Assembly (NCBI GenBank): GCA_039819085.1
Contig: JBCBSQ010000004.1
Location: 1-64,000, forward strand
DNA from: MED-G105 sp039819085
Lineage (GTDB): Bacteria > Pseudomonadota > Alphaproteobacteria > Caulobacterales > Parvularculaceae
Length of the DNA stretch: 64,000 nt
Reading direction: 5' to 3'
Part shown: piece by piece, positions 1 to 9,400 of the stretch
Numbering within the stretch: the first letter of the stretch is position 1
Layout of the letters: each line of letters starts with the position of its first letter
Notes under the pieces: generated by a model
The model's database searches: none
What the model saw: only the letters and a program-made list of their open reading frames with translations
Told to the model about the DNA's origin: nothing
Program-made: the position numbers and the translations under genes

Positions 1-1
1 C

Positions 2-427
2 TTTACGGGCGACGCCCAAGAAGAGCTTCAGAATGGCGCGCTGTCGATCGCTCCGCACTCGCGAACGCCCGCAGATCTTGCGGCCGTCATTCAAGCTTGC
101 GACGCGGTGGTGGCGCATCGCCTCCACGCGCTCATCGTGGCTTATGCATATCGCATTCCCCACATTGGGTTATCCACGAATGCGAAACTCGATCAGTTCT
201 TCGACATGACTTTGCGGCGCCGGTATTGTCTTTCAACTGATGAAGCGTCGCCGGACGTCATTGCGCAACGGGTGGACGACGCGCTGCGCGAGCCCATCGA
301 TTCCGCGACGCACGAGGCGCTCCTGGCGCGCGCGCGGGGCGAAATCGACAGCCTTGCTGACGCGATCAGGGCGCGCGCGTCGAAGCTGAAAGGCTCCCCG
401 GCGTCGGCGCCATCTCCAGCTCGCTAA
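2..427 (+). CDS. Polysaccharide pyruvyl transferase family protein, C-terminal part
   Basis: The reading frame enters from the left edge, so only the last 141 residues are present and the true start lies outside. The segment around AVVAHRLHALIVAYAYRIP, followed by a Gly-Leu-Ser strand and the Lys-Leu-Asp-Gln-Phe helix, is the usual C-terminal half of PS_pyruv_trans proteins. The family transfers pyruvate from phosphoenolpyruvate to sugars as ketals, or acts as a related GT-B-like transferase, during capsule or exopolysaccharide synthesis. The end converges with the next gene on the minus strand, and the two coding regions overlap tail to tail by about 60 bp. Glycan genes downstream support the role. 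The family is clear from the sequence; the sugar substrate cannot be read. Confidence 0.8.
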   Translation, partial: FTGDAQEELQNGALSIAPHSRTPADLAAVIQACDAVVAHRLHALIVAYAYRIPHIGLSTNAKLDQFFDMTLRRRYCLSTDEASPDVIAQRVDDALREPIDSATHEALLARARGEIDSLADAIRARASKLKGSPASAPSPAR

Positions 428-2075
428 ACCGTCGCGCAAATCCCCAGGCGCGATGACGCACGTCCATAACGATCAGATCGCCGGAAAAATCGATATGGTG
501 AGCCCCCATAAGGGTCGGATCAAATGACGGCGAGATGCGCCGCACGAGGCGTTCGCGATAGTTCTCCGGGTCGAGGCGGTCGATCTCCATGATGTTGGCG
601 CCGACCCCGTATTCTCCGTATGCATTGTACTGAGAAAACCTGAAGACCCGCTCCCCACGTCGGAACACTCGCCCCGCACCGCGCGCAGTGCGAGAATCCA
701 CGACGACGGGATTGAGCGGATGCGGCGTCAGATTTGTCAATAATGGGCTGTCCGCAGCGAACAGATGCAGGACGCTGCAATGCTCCTGTCGCGCGCCGCT
801 CGCCATGTTCGTAAACAGCCACCAGCGGCCCTGATGCTCGAACAATGCGCTGTCTGCGCACAGATGTCCTTCCAGCGCAACACTGACGAGCTCCCATTCG
901 GTGGGAAACTTCACCGCTCGCCAGACTTCGATCTGACGCGCCTGGTTCGTTTCCGGCATCATCAGGATGTCGCCGCCCGCTCGAAACACGAACGGATATG
1001 ACAGGTGATATGGCGTTTGAAGCGCCAGGCCGATCAGGTCGATCCCATTCTCGCCGATCTTTGCGACGCTGATGTATCCGCGTCGACTTCCATAAGGGTA
1101 GTCTTCAAAAAACAGGTATTGATCGCCGTTATGCTCGAACAGGAACGGGTCCGCCCAATAACTGCCGCCCGTCGGCGTTATCTCTTTTCCAGTCGATGGA
1201 TCGAAGTCGAACACGTCGCCGCGAAAAAGGCGAAGCGTCCACCTCGCCGGCGACAGTCCGGTCGAACCGGCCGCGACCCGCGCCACGCGACGGCTGACAT
1301 TGTCGGCCAGAACGAATGGATAGGCGAGCAACGCTTTTCGCGCATCCGTTTGCGTTTCAAGCAGCATTGGCTCCGGCGCGCGCTCAGACGTCGCAAGTCG
1401 TTCGGCGCGCTCATCGCGCGCCATCCGGGTCAATTCACGCAATAGAATGTCGATCGACTTCTCACGAATGTACGCGTTGTTAAGCGCCGGGCTGAACTTG
1501 GTGTTGAAGACCCCCGTCGCCAGCGTTTCGCCATCTGGGCGGCATACGACGTAACGGGTTAGCGTCACCCCGGTGACAGGCCGGCGCGTCACTGTCTCGG
1601 CAACGCCGGCCATTGGCGCATACGTGGAAAGCTGAAGATAAGTCGCGTTCGTCCATTCCCCATCACCCCCAATACGCGCGCGCCACTCACGCAATGCCTC
1701 GTCGTCGAAGGCGAGATCGATCAGGACGTCGATGGCCGTAGACGCGCCCAGGAGCTGAGCAGGCCCGTCCGCAACATGAAGTGACGGTCGGGCTGCGTCA
1801 AAGGCCGGCGCGTCAAACTTCAGGTCACGCGCGAACACCGCGCCATCAAGGCGCATCATCACCGCGAGAAGATCGGCGGCTTTCCGCTTCCGAGGCGTCC
1901 TGCCGGCGATCGCGACAAGGTCGAACCGCTCATCTGTACAAAGATATTCCAGCAGTCTTCTTTCTTCGCATGAAAGGCGGGTCGGATCGCGCAGGATCAC
2001 CGCGCAGCGCAGGATGGCGCCTGCGTTTGCGCCGGCGTCGGCATCAGCCTCGGCGCTACTCAACATGGCGTTCAT
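366..2075 (-). CDS. GINT1 N-terminal-like beta-propeller protein of polysaccharide locus
   Basis: The protein is about 569 residues from the ATG at 2075. An ATG at 2066 is equally possible; a TTG at 2138 would overlap the upstream gene by 83 bp and is less likely. The N-terminal ~230 residues look like the formyltransferase-like module often found with this family. The C-terminal ~330 residues carry propeller repeats resembling the N-terminal domain of plant glucosamine inositolphosphorylceramide transferase 1 (GINT1), with GSYWADPFLFEHNGDQYLFF and later aromatic-acidic blades like those of GH43/GH32 folds. Bacterial homologues occur in surface-glycan loci. The start overlaps the stop of the CocE-type hydrolase gene upstream, so the two are probably translationally coupled. 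It is a glycan-modifying or glycan-binding protein; the chemistry is not known. Confidence 0.65.
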   Translation of the reverse strand: MNAMLSSAEADADAGANAGAILRCAVILRDPTRLSCEERRLLEYLCTDERFDLVAIAGRTPRKRKAADLLAVMMRLDGAVFARDLKFDAPAFDAARPSLHVADGPAQLLGASTAIDVLIDLAFDDEALREWRARIGGDGEWTNATYLQLSTYAPMAGVAETVTRRPVTGVTLTRYVVCRPDGETLATGVFNTKFSPALNNAYIREKSIDILLRELTRMARDERAERLATSERAPEPMLLETQTDARKALLAYPFVLADNVSRRVARVAAGSTGLSPARWTLRLFRGDVFDFDPSTGKEITPTGGSYWADPFLFEHNGDQYLFFEDYPYGSRRGYISVAKIGENGIDLIGLALQTPYHLSYPFVFRAGGDILMMPETNQARQIEVWRAVKFPTEWELVSVALEGHLCADSALFEHQGRWWLFTNMASGARQEHCSVLHLFAADSPLLTNLTPHPLNPVVVDSRTARGAGRVFRRGERVFRFSQYNAYGEYGVGANIMEIDRLDPENYRERLVRRISPSFDPTLMGAHHIDFSGDLIVMDVRHRAWGFARRFSELEMAPTPGSLSASTRAP

Positions 2076-3891
2076 CCATAACCGGCAGAATGAGCGTCGA
2101 TCCCGCAGCGCCGCCAAAAAAGACCGTATTGCGCGCAATCACTGGCGTCGTCTCAAGATAATTTGCGCTTCCTGCGTTCAGGTTTCGCTCCAGGCGCGGG
2201 AAACTGCTTGAGCTGATATGCAGGCCGATCCGATGGCCCGCCTCGATCCGATACGCGATATGGCGAAGTTTCACCGACACGGTGACCGGCTCGCCTGGCG
2301 TCAGCAGCCGCGGCGCGTCAAACCCATCACGATACCGAAGCCGCAACGCCCCATGCTGCAGTCCGAGCATCGACCCGTCAGGAGCGACATCGAGCAACAC
2401 GGCGACAAGATCCGTATCGAGCGCATCTGACGAGACTGTCACTTCGGCGCTCAAGTCGCCGACAATTGTCATAGGCGCGTCAAGCGGGTCTGAATAGAAC
2501 CCGACAACGTCCGCGCGCGCCGCGTTCGCGCGCTGATCCACCGGCCCGAACATCGCGTCAGGCTCGCCAGTGCAGCAGTCAGGTCCGCCAAGCGACGGCG
2601 TCGGGTTCATGGGATCGTAGGTCCAGGAAACCGAACCGGCGGCGGGCGTTGCCCGCGTCAAAACCCCTCCTTCAGCAAGCCGCCATTCCAGAGGCCGCGC
2701 ATTCTTTGGCGGCCAAACGTCGGAGCTCTCCCATCGGTCGGCGCCAAGAACATAGTACGTGTAGCGCGGCAAATCAGGCGCCGGCCCGTCACGAAGCCAA
2801 TGATTGAACCAACGGTCATAGACTGTGAAATAGTCAAAACGCGCGGCCGGATCGATCTCAAGATCTCCGATGCGTCCGGCGTCGAACGCATAGTGGTGGG
2901 CGCAGTGTTCTCCGGGGCCGATAATCACCGGTTGGTTCTCGCGGGCGGCGCCTGCATCCGCCTGGCGACGCATCAACTCGGCGACTTCAAAGGTTTCCGA
3001 AATGCCGGGATCGAACCAGACATTCACATGAAGCGCGGGCGCGGCGAAGCGATCTTCAGTAGAAAGAAAGCCCATCTCATGCCAATAGGCGTTGTCTTCG
3101 AAACGCGCGAGCATCTCGTCATAGCCCGTCGGATCGACGCGATGGCGCGAGACAATCGTCCCGGACGGCAGCTCATTTACGACATCCGCAGGCTCGACGT
3201 CAGGAGCGCCCATGGCGTCGCCGGTTCGTCCGCCATATCGCAGGAACCACCCAACAGCGCCCGCCAATTCCGGTATCCCGCCTTCAAAGGAAGCAAAATA
3301 CCCTCGCGTTTCGCCGCCGACGCCGATCGCCCCGCCCCCCGCCTCCGCAATCACAGCGCGATGCGCGGGATGACGCGCCTTGGCGAGGATCGGCTGGGTT
3401 TCTCCGAGGGCGGAGCACCCCGCCGTGCCGACGCGGCCGTTTGACCACGCCTGACGGCTGATCCAGTCGAGCGTCGCGACGCCGTCCGCCTCTTCATCTC
3501 CGTAAATCCTGAACTCGCCTTCGGATCCATATCTGCCGCGCATGTCCTGAAGGACAACGGCATATCCTTTCGGCGCGTAGCGCCTCGCCCATTGGAGCGC
3601 CCCGCCATAGCGGCGACGGTCATAGGGCAAACGCACGAGGATCGTCGGAACTGGCCCGGTTCGGCGCGCAGGAAGATAAACATCCGTTGCGAGACGAACC
3701 CCGTCAGACGCCAAAACGGACTGCCCCAGATGGAGCCTGTACCCGTCGCGCAACCCCAGCGCATGCATATAGATAATTCCGTAGACGGCGCGAGTCGGCC
3801 CCCAGTGAAGGGTCGCGGCAAAAGCCAACCCGCCGACGACCGCGGCCGCGACCAGCGCCAGAGCGAGAAAGGACTTCGTCGGAAGCATCAC
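2056..3891 (-). CDS. CocE/NonD (S15) family alpha/beta hydrolase, membrane-anchored
   Basis: The protein is 611 residues with an N-terminal hydrophobic segment at about residues 6-27, which suggests a periplasmic protein tethered by a signal anchor. The core matches the CocE/X-Pro dipeptidyl-peptidase class: LPYDRRRYGG (oxyanion-tyrosine region), the nucleophile motif GCSALG with Ser160, IIGPGEHCAHHYAF near the catalytic histidine, and the C-terminal jelly-roll domain typical of S15. Relatives include cocaine esterase, alpha-amino-acid ester hydrolases and glutaryl acylases. The start forms an ATGA overlap with the stop of the GT4 gene upstream (3888-3891), so the two are co-translated. In a glycan locus with an NRPS it could hydrolyse or transfer an aminoacyl/peptidyl ester. 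That role is inference. Confidence 0.8.
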   Translation of the reverse strand: MMLPTKSFLALALVAAAVVGGLAFAATLHWGPTRAVYGIIYMHALGLRDGYRLHLGQSVLASDGVRLATDVYLPARRTGPVPTILVRLPYDRRRYGGALQWARRYAPKGYAVVLQDMRGRYGSEGEFRIYGDEEADGVATLDWISRQAWSNGRVGTAGCSALGETQPILAKARHPAHRAVIAEAGGGAIGVGGETRGYFASFEGGIPELAGAVGWFLRYGGRTGDAMGAPDVEPADVVNELPSGTIVSRHRVDPTGYDEMLARFEDNAYWHEMGFLSTEDRFAAPALHVNVWFDPGISETFEVAELMRRQADAGAARENQPVIIGPGEHCAHHYAFDAGRIGDLEIDPAARFDYFTVYDRWFNHWLRDGPAPDLPRYTYYVLGADRWESSDVWPPKNARPLEWRLAEGGVLTRATPAAGSVSWTYDPMNPTPSLGGPDCCTGEPDAMFGPVDQRANAARADVVGFYSDPLDAPMTIVGDLSAEVTVSSDALDTDLVAVLLDVAPDGSMLGLQHGALRLRYRDGFDAPRLLTPGEPVTVSVKLRHIAYRIEAGHRIGLHISSSSFPRLERNLNAGSANYLETTPVIARNTVFFGGAAGSTLILPVMDERHVE

Positions 3892-5168
3892 GCCGCGGTC
3901 CTTTCAGCGTCCTCGACCATTGTCCCGTAGAGGGCGCAATGCGCGTCGACCCAGGCCTCCACCGTGTTGCCAAGACGTCCGTCCTCATTGCGGCTTGCGC
4001 TTCGCCGCGCCGCGGCCGCGAGCCGCGCAATCCGATCATCGTCGCCCGCCAACGCGGCCAGGAGATCAGCAAGTCCAGCGACGTCCGTCGGATCGAACGT
4101 CTCCGCCCCGCCGCTCGCCTCCAACGCCGGCGCTCCGAGAATGGCGCGCGACGCGATCAATGGCGCCCCGGTGGCGAGCGCTTCGAACGCGGAAAGGCAA
4201 AATGGCTCCGGGCTCAGCGTGCCAGCAATACATGCGCGGACGGTTTGCAGGACCTCGCCAATCTTGGTCCGGGAGGTCCAACCATGGAATTTATGCTCCG
4301 GATACCGATCGGCAAGCTCCGCGCGCGCCGGGCCGTCGCCGAAGAAGTCGACCGGCGCCTTCGCGCGCCGTCCCGCTTCCGCGATTTCAAAGACGCCTTT
4401 AAGGGACTGGATCTGACCGATATAGGCGAAGCGACGTTGCGCTTCCGGATTCACCGCCGTCGGCCCGAACGGCTCCACAGGATTGGTGATTGATGTCATG
4501 CGGCGCGGCGCAACGCCCTTTCGCAGGTAGGACTGCATCGGCTCATAGATCGTCACGAACTGAGCAGCGTCCAGGAATGGCCGAAGACGCGTATTGAGAA
4601 CTTGCTGGCGCGCCACTCGCCACATCTTGTGCGCATAATTGCGTTTGTCGCATTGAGTGGACAGGCAGTCGGCACCGAGCGGCTTGCGCGCGCATGGCTC
4701 GCGACGTGAATAATCGAAAAATGCGCCGTTCGGGCAAGCAAGGAAGAAGTCGTGCGCATGGATGACGGTGCGGTCCGCGACGGGCCTTAATGCGTCGAAT
4801 ACGGAGGTTGACAGCGCCTGCGCCCAGTTGTGGAGGTGGTAGATCGTCGTCGGATGGTCGTTTTGCGAAATCCAGCAGCGGATCTTATCTCTCGCGTCGC
4901 GATTGTAGATGCCGCTGAGCAGAGCCGTCGATGGCGTCGCATGTTCAAGGCGTTGGCAATTGAGCGGAAGAACATCGACGCCAGTCGGGCTTGCTTCGCG
5001 GCCGTCATCGCCCGCGATAAAGGTCACCGGCGTACCTTTCGCAGCTAGCTCCTCCGCAAGGCGGCGCGCAAGATAAGTCGCCCCGCCACGCACCCGCGAT
5101 GCGTCATTGAGAAGGACGATACGACCCGTTTCAGCCGTCGCGTCGGTTCGTCGGCCGCCTTCCGCCAT
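3888..5168 (-). CDS. Glycosyltransferase family 4 protein
   Basis: I start it at the ATG at 5168 because a GGGGAGG ribosome-binding sequence lies about 10 nt upstream; an in-frame start at 5321 would add 51 basic residues with no family similarity. The 426-residue protein has GT-B features: an N-terminal strand-loop GGATYLARRLAEELAAKG, HAHDFFLACPNG in the middle, and the EX7E motif EPFCLSAFE followed by ALATGAPLIAS in the C-terminal half. GT4 enzymes are retaining transferases that use nucleotide sugars to build glycan repeat units at the inner membrane. The gene leads a three-gene minus-strand operon with the CocE-type hydrolase (ATGA overlap) and the GINT1-like protein. Cys-rich residues mid-protein resemble those of other EPS GT4 proteins. 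Donor and acceptor are unknown. Confidence 0.85.
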   Translation of the reverse strand: MAEGGRRTDATAETGRIVLLNDASRVRGGATYLARRLAEELAAKGTPVTFIAGDDGREASPTGVDVLPLNCQRLEHATPSTALLSGIYNRDARDKIRCWISQNDHPTTIYHLHNWAQALSTSVFDALRPVADRTVIHAHDFFLACPNGAFFDYSRREPCARKPLGADCLSTQCDKRNYAHKMWRVARQQVLNTRLRPFLDAAQFVTIYEPMQSYLRKGVAPRRMTSITNPVEPFGPTAVNPEAQRRFAYIGQIQSLKGVFEIAEAGRRAKAPVDFFGDGPARAELADRYPEHKFHGWTSRTKIGEVLQTVRACIAGTLSPEPFCLSAFEALATGAPLIASRAILGAPALEASGGAETFDPTDVAGLADLLAALAGDDDRIARLAAAARRSASRNEDGRLGNTVEAWVDAHCALYGTMVEDAERTAA

Positions 5169-5374
5169 AAATGCCCCGCCTCCCCGAACCCGCAGCTTCG
5201 CCCCAGGTCTGCGCAATTGCCGCAACATACATTCCGGCGCGCCCGCCGCAATCCGCGCCTTGCACCGCCTGAGGAACCCCAATCGTGAACGCCGGCGCTG
5301 CGATTTGCGGTCGAAAGACATAGGGTTGTGTGGTATTTTTAATAGGTTTTGTAGATACTACCTGTGGTTGCGTA
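5169..5374. promoter_or_regulatory. Divergent intergenic region with an AT-rich pocket
   Basis: This 206 bp separates the minus-strand glycosyltransferase operon from the plus-strand methyltransferase/NRPS direction, so promoters for both should lie here. Positions about 5320-5372 are strikingly AT-rich against the surrounding high-GC DNA, including GGTATTTTTAATAGG and the small dyad GTAGATACTAC. I cannot assign -35/-10 boxes with confidence. Confidence 0.4.
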
Positions 5375-6295
5375 ATGACCGATGCTCATATTTCGCATTC
5401 GGAGTCCGAAAAGGACCGGGGGCCGCTACAGGAACTCAAACGCCAACTCCGATCCGCGCGCGACGTCTGGTCAAACACCTGCGGCGCGGCCCTCGCGAAG
5501 CGGCATTTGCTGCGCCGGCGGCGCAGATTCACCGGCGCTTACGCGACGCATAAAGCTGCGCTTCAATCAGTCCCGCAAGGAGCGCTCGCCGGATACGAGC
5601 ACGAAGACGTGGTCCCGGTCTCCCAACACGTAATGACGGCGATTTCGGAATGGGATTATCCGATCCTGTTCTGGCTCGAGCGGCGTCTGCGCGACGCCCC
5701 AACCGCGCCTCGTCAACCTGGCGCACACTCCCGCAATTCGGCGTCGGACGCTGTCGGCGGGGGCAGATTGCGAATTCTGGACGCAGGCGGCCACATCGGC
5801 ACAAAGTTCTTTGCCTTCCGGGAACTGATCGATCTGAGCGGCGTCGATTGGCGCGTCTATGACTTGCCGCCAATGGCGCGCGCCGGCCGGCGCCTTGCGG
5901 AAACCTGCGGAGTCTCCGACCAACTAACGTTTTGCGATCGCCTTGAAGATGCGGGCCCGTGCGATATCTTGTTGTGCTCGGGACTACTGCAATATCTCGA
6001 TATTCCTTTTACGGAACTAATTGACGCGCTCGACGCGCGTCCGCCAGCGCTTGTGCTGAACAAGGTAGCGCTGCGGCGCGGAGCCGCGATCTATACGCTC
6101 GAGCGTATTGGGCCCGCCTACGTTCCCTACCAGTTCCGGGATCAGGAGGCATTTTACGCCGAAATCAAGGCGCTCGGTTATCACATCGCCGACAGTTGGC
6201 CCATTGAAGCCCTAGCCCATCGCATCGCCAGCCATCCGGAAATCGGGCCGAGCGAGAGCCGAGGCTTCGTTCTCACACGGCGCACTGTCGCCTGA
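5375..6295 (+). CDS. TIGR04325-family methyltransferase
   Basis: I use the ATG at 5375 (306 residues); an in-frame start at 5330 would reach into the AT-rich promoter pocket. The protein has a SAM-binding fold: motif I as RILDAGGHIGTKFF, an acidic residue after WRVYDLPPM, and the segment CDILLCSGLLQYL in the place of motif IV. The C-terminal YVPYQFRDQEAFYAEIKALGY is characteristic of the TIGR04325 (LIC12133-like) group, common in surface-polysaccharide loci. The acceptor is unknown; sugar O- or N-methylation is the usual guess. It lies 116 bp upstream of the NRPS-PKS start on the same strand, with a 9+9 bp inverted repeat in between, so it may or may not share that transcript. Confidence 0.75.
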   Translation: MTDAHISHSESEKDRGPLQELKRQLRSARDVWSNTCGAALAKRHLLRRRRRFTGAYATHKAALQSVPQGALAGYEHEDVVPVSQHVMTAISEWDYPILFWLERRLRDAPTAPRQPGAHSRNSASDAVGGGRLRILDAGGHIGTKFFAFRELIDLSGVDWRVYDLPPMARAGRRLAETCGVSDQLTFCDRLEDAGPCDILLCSGLLQYLDIPFTELIDALDARPPALVLNKVALRRGAAIYTLERIGPAYVPYQFRDQEAFYAEIKALGYHIADSWPIEALAHRIASHPEIGPSESRGFVLTRRTVA

Positions 6296-6349
6296 TCGAA
6301 ACATCCAATCAGCAATCACGCAGCGCCGCGACGAACGCTGTTGTTCGGC

Positions 6350-6382
6350 GTTAGCAATATGATAAGTTAATAAATTGCTAAC
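6350..6382. promoter_or_regulatory. Perfect 9-bp inverted repeat upstream of the NRPS-PKS gene
   Basis: GTTAGCAAT at 6350-6358 is matched exactly by ATTGCTAAC at 6374-6382, with a 15-nt AT-rich spacer. It lies 30 nt before the TTG and 81 nt before the ATG candidate start of the synthetase. The geometry suits a dimeric repressor or activator site overlapping the promoter. A terminator for the methyltransferase gene is possible, but there is no clean T-run after the second arm. Confidence 0.5.
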
Positions 6383-6411
6383 TATCGGGTTGGGGAACCG
6401 ATTGATGCTGC

Positions 6412-9400
6412 TTGACGGCAAACCTCAACGCATTTTGGCGACTCTGCGAACTGGCGGCGATCATGAACGTGCAAAAAGACGCGCCATGGCGCACCCCAAA
6501 TGCGGGTGATCACGCCATATTCGATCCTGCGCTGACAATCCTGGATTGTTTTCTTGCTCAGGTTGTCACGCGTAGCGAGAAAACTGCGGTTATCGAAGGA
6601 CAACAACGCGTGTCGTATGAGGCGCTTGCCGATCGCGCGAGCGTTTTCGCGACGATTCTTGCGCAAGCCGGCGTCGAAAAGGGGGACCGCGTTGGCGTGC
6701 TTGCAGGACGCGACGTTGACAGCATCGCCGCTCAGCTTGGGATCCTCGCTCTCGGCGGCGTTTTCACGCCTTTAGATCCGGGCAATCCGGTCGCTCACCT
6801 TAAAAGCGTCGTCCAAGAACTGGCGCCAAAGGTGATCGTCGATCTGTCCTGCGAAACGAATTTAGCGCGGCGACTTCTGGGCGACGCAGGCGCGATCATC
6901 TCCCGTCCCGCCATCTCCCGGCCAGAATGGCGGCCGGGCGACGACGCAAACTCTTTAGCGACGTACGCAAACCAAAACCGTTGCGACGCCGGCGACCCGG
7001 CGATGATCCTGTTCACATCCGGCACGACAGGCCGGCCGAAAGGCGTCGTCCTTCCCCATCGCGCCATAACGCGCCTCGTGCGGGCACAACACTTCGCCGA
7101 TCTCGGGCCAGACCTCGTCTCCCTCAATGCGGCGGCGCCAGCCTTCGACGCCTGCATCCAACAGGTGTGCAGCGCAATCCTGAACGGCGGGGCGGTCGCG
7201 ATCGTGCCGGGGGGAACGCCGTCAATCGACGCAATTGCGGACGCGGCCCTCGCGGCGAACGCGACGATCATCGATCTGACGCCAGGGATGTTCAATCTCC
7301 TCGTTGAGCTTCGCATGGACGCGCTGAAGGGCGTCGCTCACGTGATTTGCGGCGGCGACGTCATGTCCGAAAGCCATGCGCGCCAGTACATGGCCGCGTG
7401 CCCTAAAGGCCGCCTCATCAACGCGTACGGTCCGACGGAAAACGGCGTCACGTCGACATTTTTCACGCTTGATCAGACGTGGACGGAGGGCCCGGCGCCG
7501 ATCGGCCGCGCCATCGCCCATGACCACGCGCTTGTGCTCGACGATAATCTGCGCCCAATCGCGGCCGGCGAGATCGGTCAGCTTGCGGTTGGCGGGCCGG
7601 GTCTTGCGATCGGCTATTTCAAACGACCTGCCCTCACCGCTGAGAAATTCGTCGACGTCGGCGAAGTAGGGGCGCGCAGGCGCGTCTATCTGACCGGCGA
7701 CCTGGCGCGCGATCGCGGTGATGGCGTCTTGATGTTTCACGGACGCGTCGACCGGCAGGTGAAGATCAACGGCCACCGTGTCGAACTCGACGCCGTCGAG
7801 CATGCGCTGCGGGATGATCCGGACGTGGCTGACGGCGCCGTCCTCTGCGTCGCCAGTCCCGCCGGCGCAAAAAGGCTTGTCGCCGTTGCGAGACCCGCTG
7901 CGCATTGCGTTGGCGCAGATGGCGAAGACCCTGGCGAGCCCATTCTCTCGCGCCTGCGTGAGGCGCTGCCTGGAGCGATGGTTCCAACGGCGATCTTCTT
8001 GCGCGACGAGTTGCCTATGACGGCCTCGGACAAGATTGATCGCCGCCGTCTGGAAGCCGAACTCGACGCGTCGAGGAATTCAGCCGTATCTGACCAAAAC
8101 AGCGCGGACAGTCATAATTCGATAGCGGAGCAATATTCGGATCCGGAAATCACGGCGCCGACGGCGATCGGATCCGTCGTCCGGGAAGTCTGGTCACAGG
8201 TGTTGGGACTTCGCTCGGCGCCGGACGACCGCAGCTTCTTTGATCTCGGCGGCACGTCACTTCAACTCGTCGAAGCGCACGCTCGCCTACAGGTCGCGTT
8301 GGACCGTAAGATTGAGATTGCGCGCCTTTTTGAAAAGCCGAAGCTGAAGGACCTGATCGCCTGGCTTGAGACCGACGCCACGTCGGACGCGAACGTGGCG
8401 CAAAAGGCGGCGCGCCTGACCGCAGGCGCGGGCGCGCGAAACAATCCAAAGGAAAGCGGCGTCGCCATCGTCGGCATGGCGGCTCGCATCCCGGGCGTCG
8501 CCGACCTCGAAGAGTTCTGGCGCGCCGTGGTCGATGGGCGCAACCTCATTGAGCCCATTCCTCATCATCAGCTTGAGGACAATTTCACCGATGAGGAACG
8601 CGCACGCCCCAACTACGTGCCCGTGCGGCCAAGCCTCAAAGACGCAGACATGTTCGATGCGGACTTTTTTGGCATGTTCGCGCGCGAAGCAGCGCTGACC
8701 GATCCCCAACACCGGGTCTTTCTGGAGATCTGCTGGGAAGCGTTCGAGAATGCGGGGATTGATCCGACGAAGGCGCCGGGAGCGGTTGGCGTGTTCGCCG
8801 GCGCCTCGAACTCGACTTATCTCCTTAACAATGTGCTGGCGGACCGCGCCGCCATTGACGAGTATGTGTCGACCTATCAACTCGGCGACGTGGCGCGATG
8901 TTCCGGCGCGCAGCTCGACAGCCTGGCGACGCGCGTTTCCTACAAGCTCGGCCTCACTGGACCAGCGCTCGGCCTGTCAACGGCGTGCGCCACATCGCTT
9001 ACCGCGGTCGCCCTTGCATGCGACACGCTTACCGCCGGGCGGTGCGACGCCGCGCTGGCGGGCGGCGTCAGCATCAGCTTCCCGCAAGCGCGCGGATACT
9101 TTCATCAGGATGGCGGCATGGCGTCCGCAGATGGGGTGTGCAGACCTTTTGACGCCGACGCCAACGGAACCGTCTTTGGCCACGGCGCCGGCGTCGTTCT
9201 GTTGCGCCGCCTCGAGGACGCGCTTGCGGATGACCAGACGATCTATGCCGTCATAAAGGGCGCCGGCCAGAGCAATGACGGCGCTGATCGAATGTCCTTC
9301 ACCGCGCCAAGCGTCGCAGGTCAGGCCAAGGCGGTGCGCGCCGCAATGGACGCCGCAGGCTTCGAGCCGGCCACCATTGGATATGTCGAGTGTCACGGCA

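Noticed and set aside
2800..3444. 214-codon open frame antisense to the CocE-type hydrolase
   Set aside because: Same situation: no ribosome binding site, no family similarity, fully inside a convincing gene.
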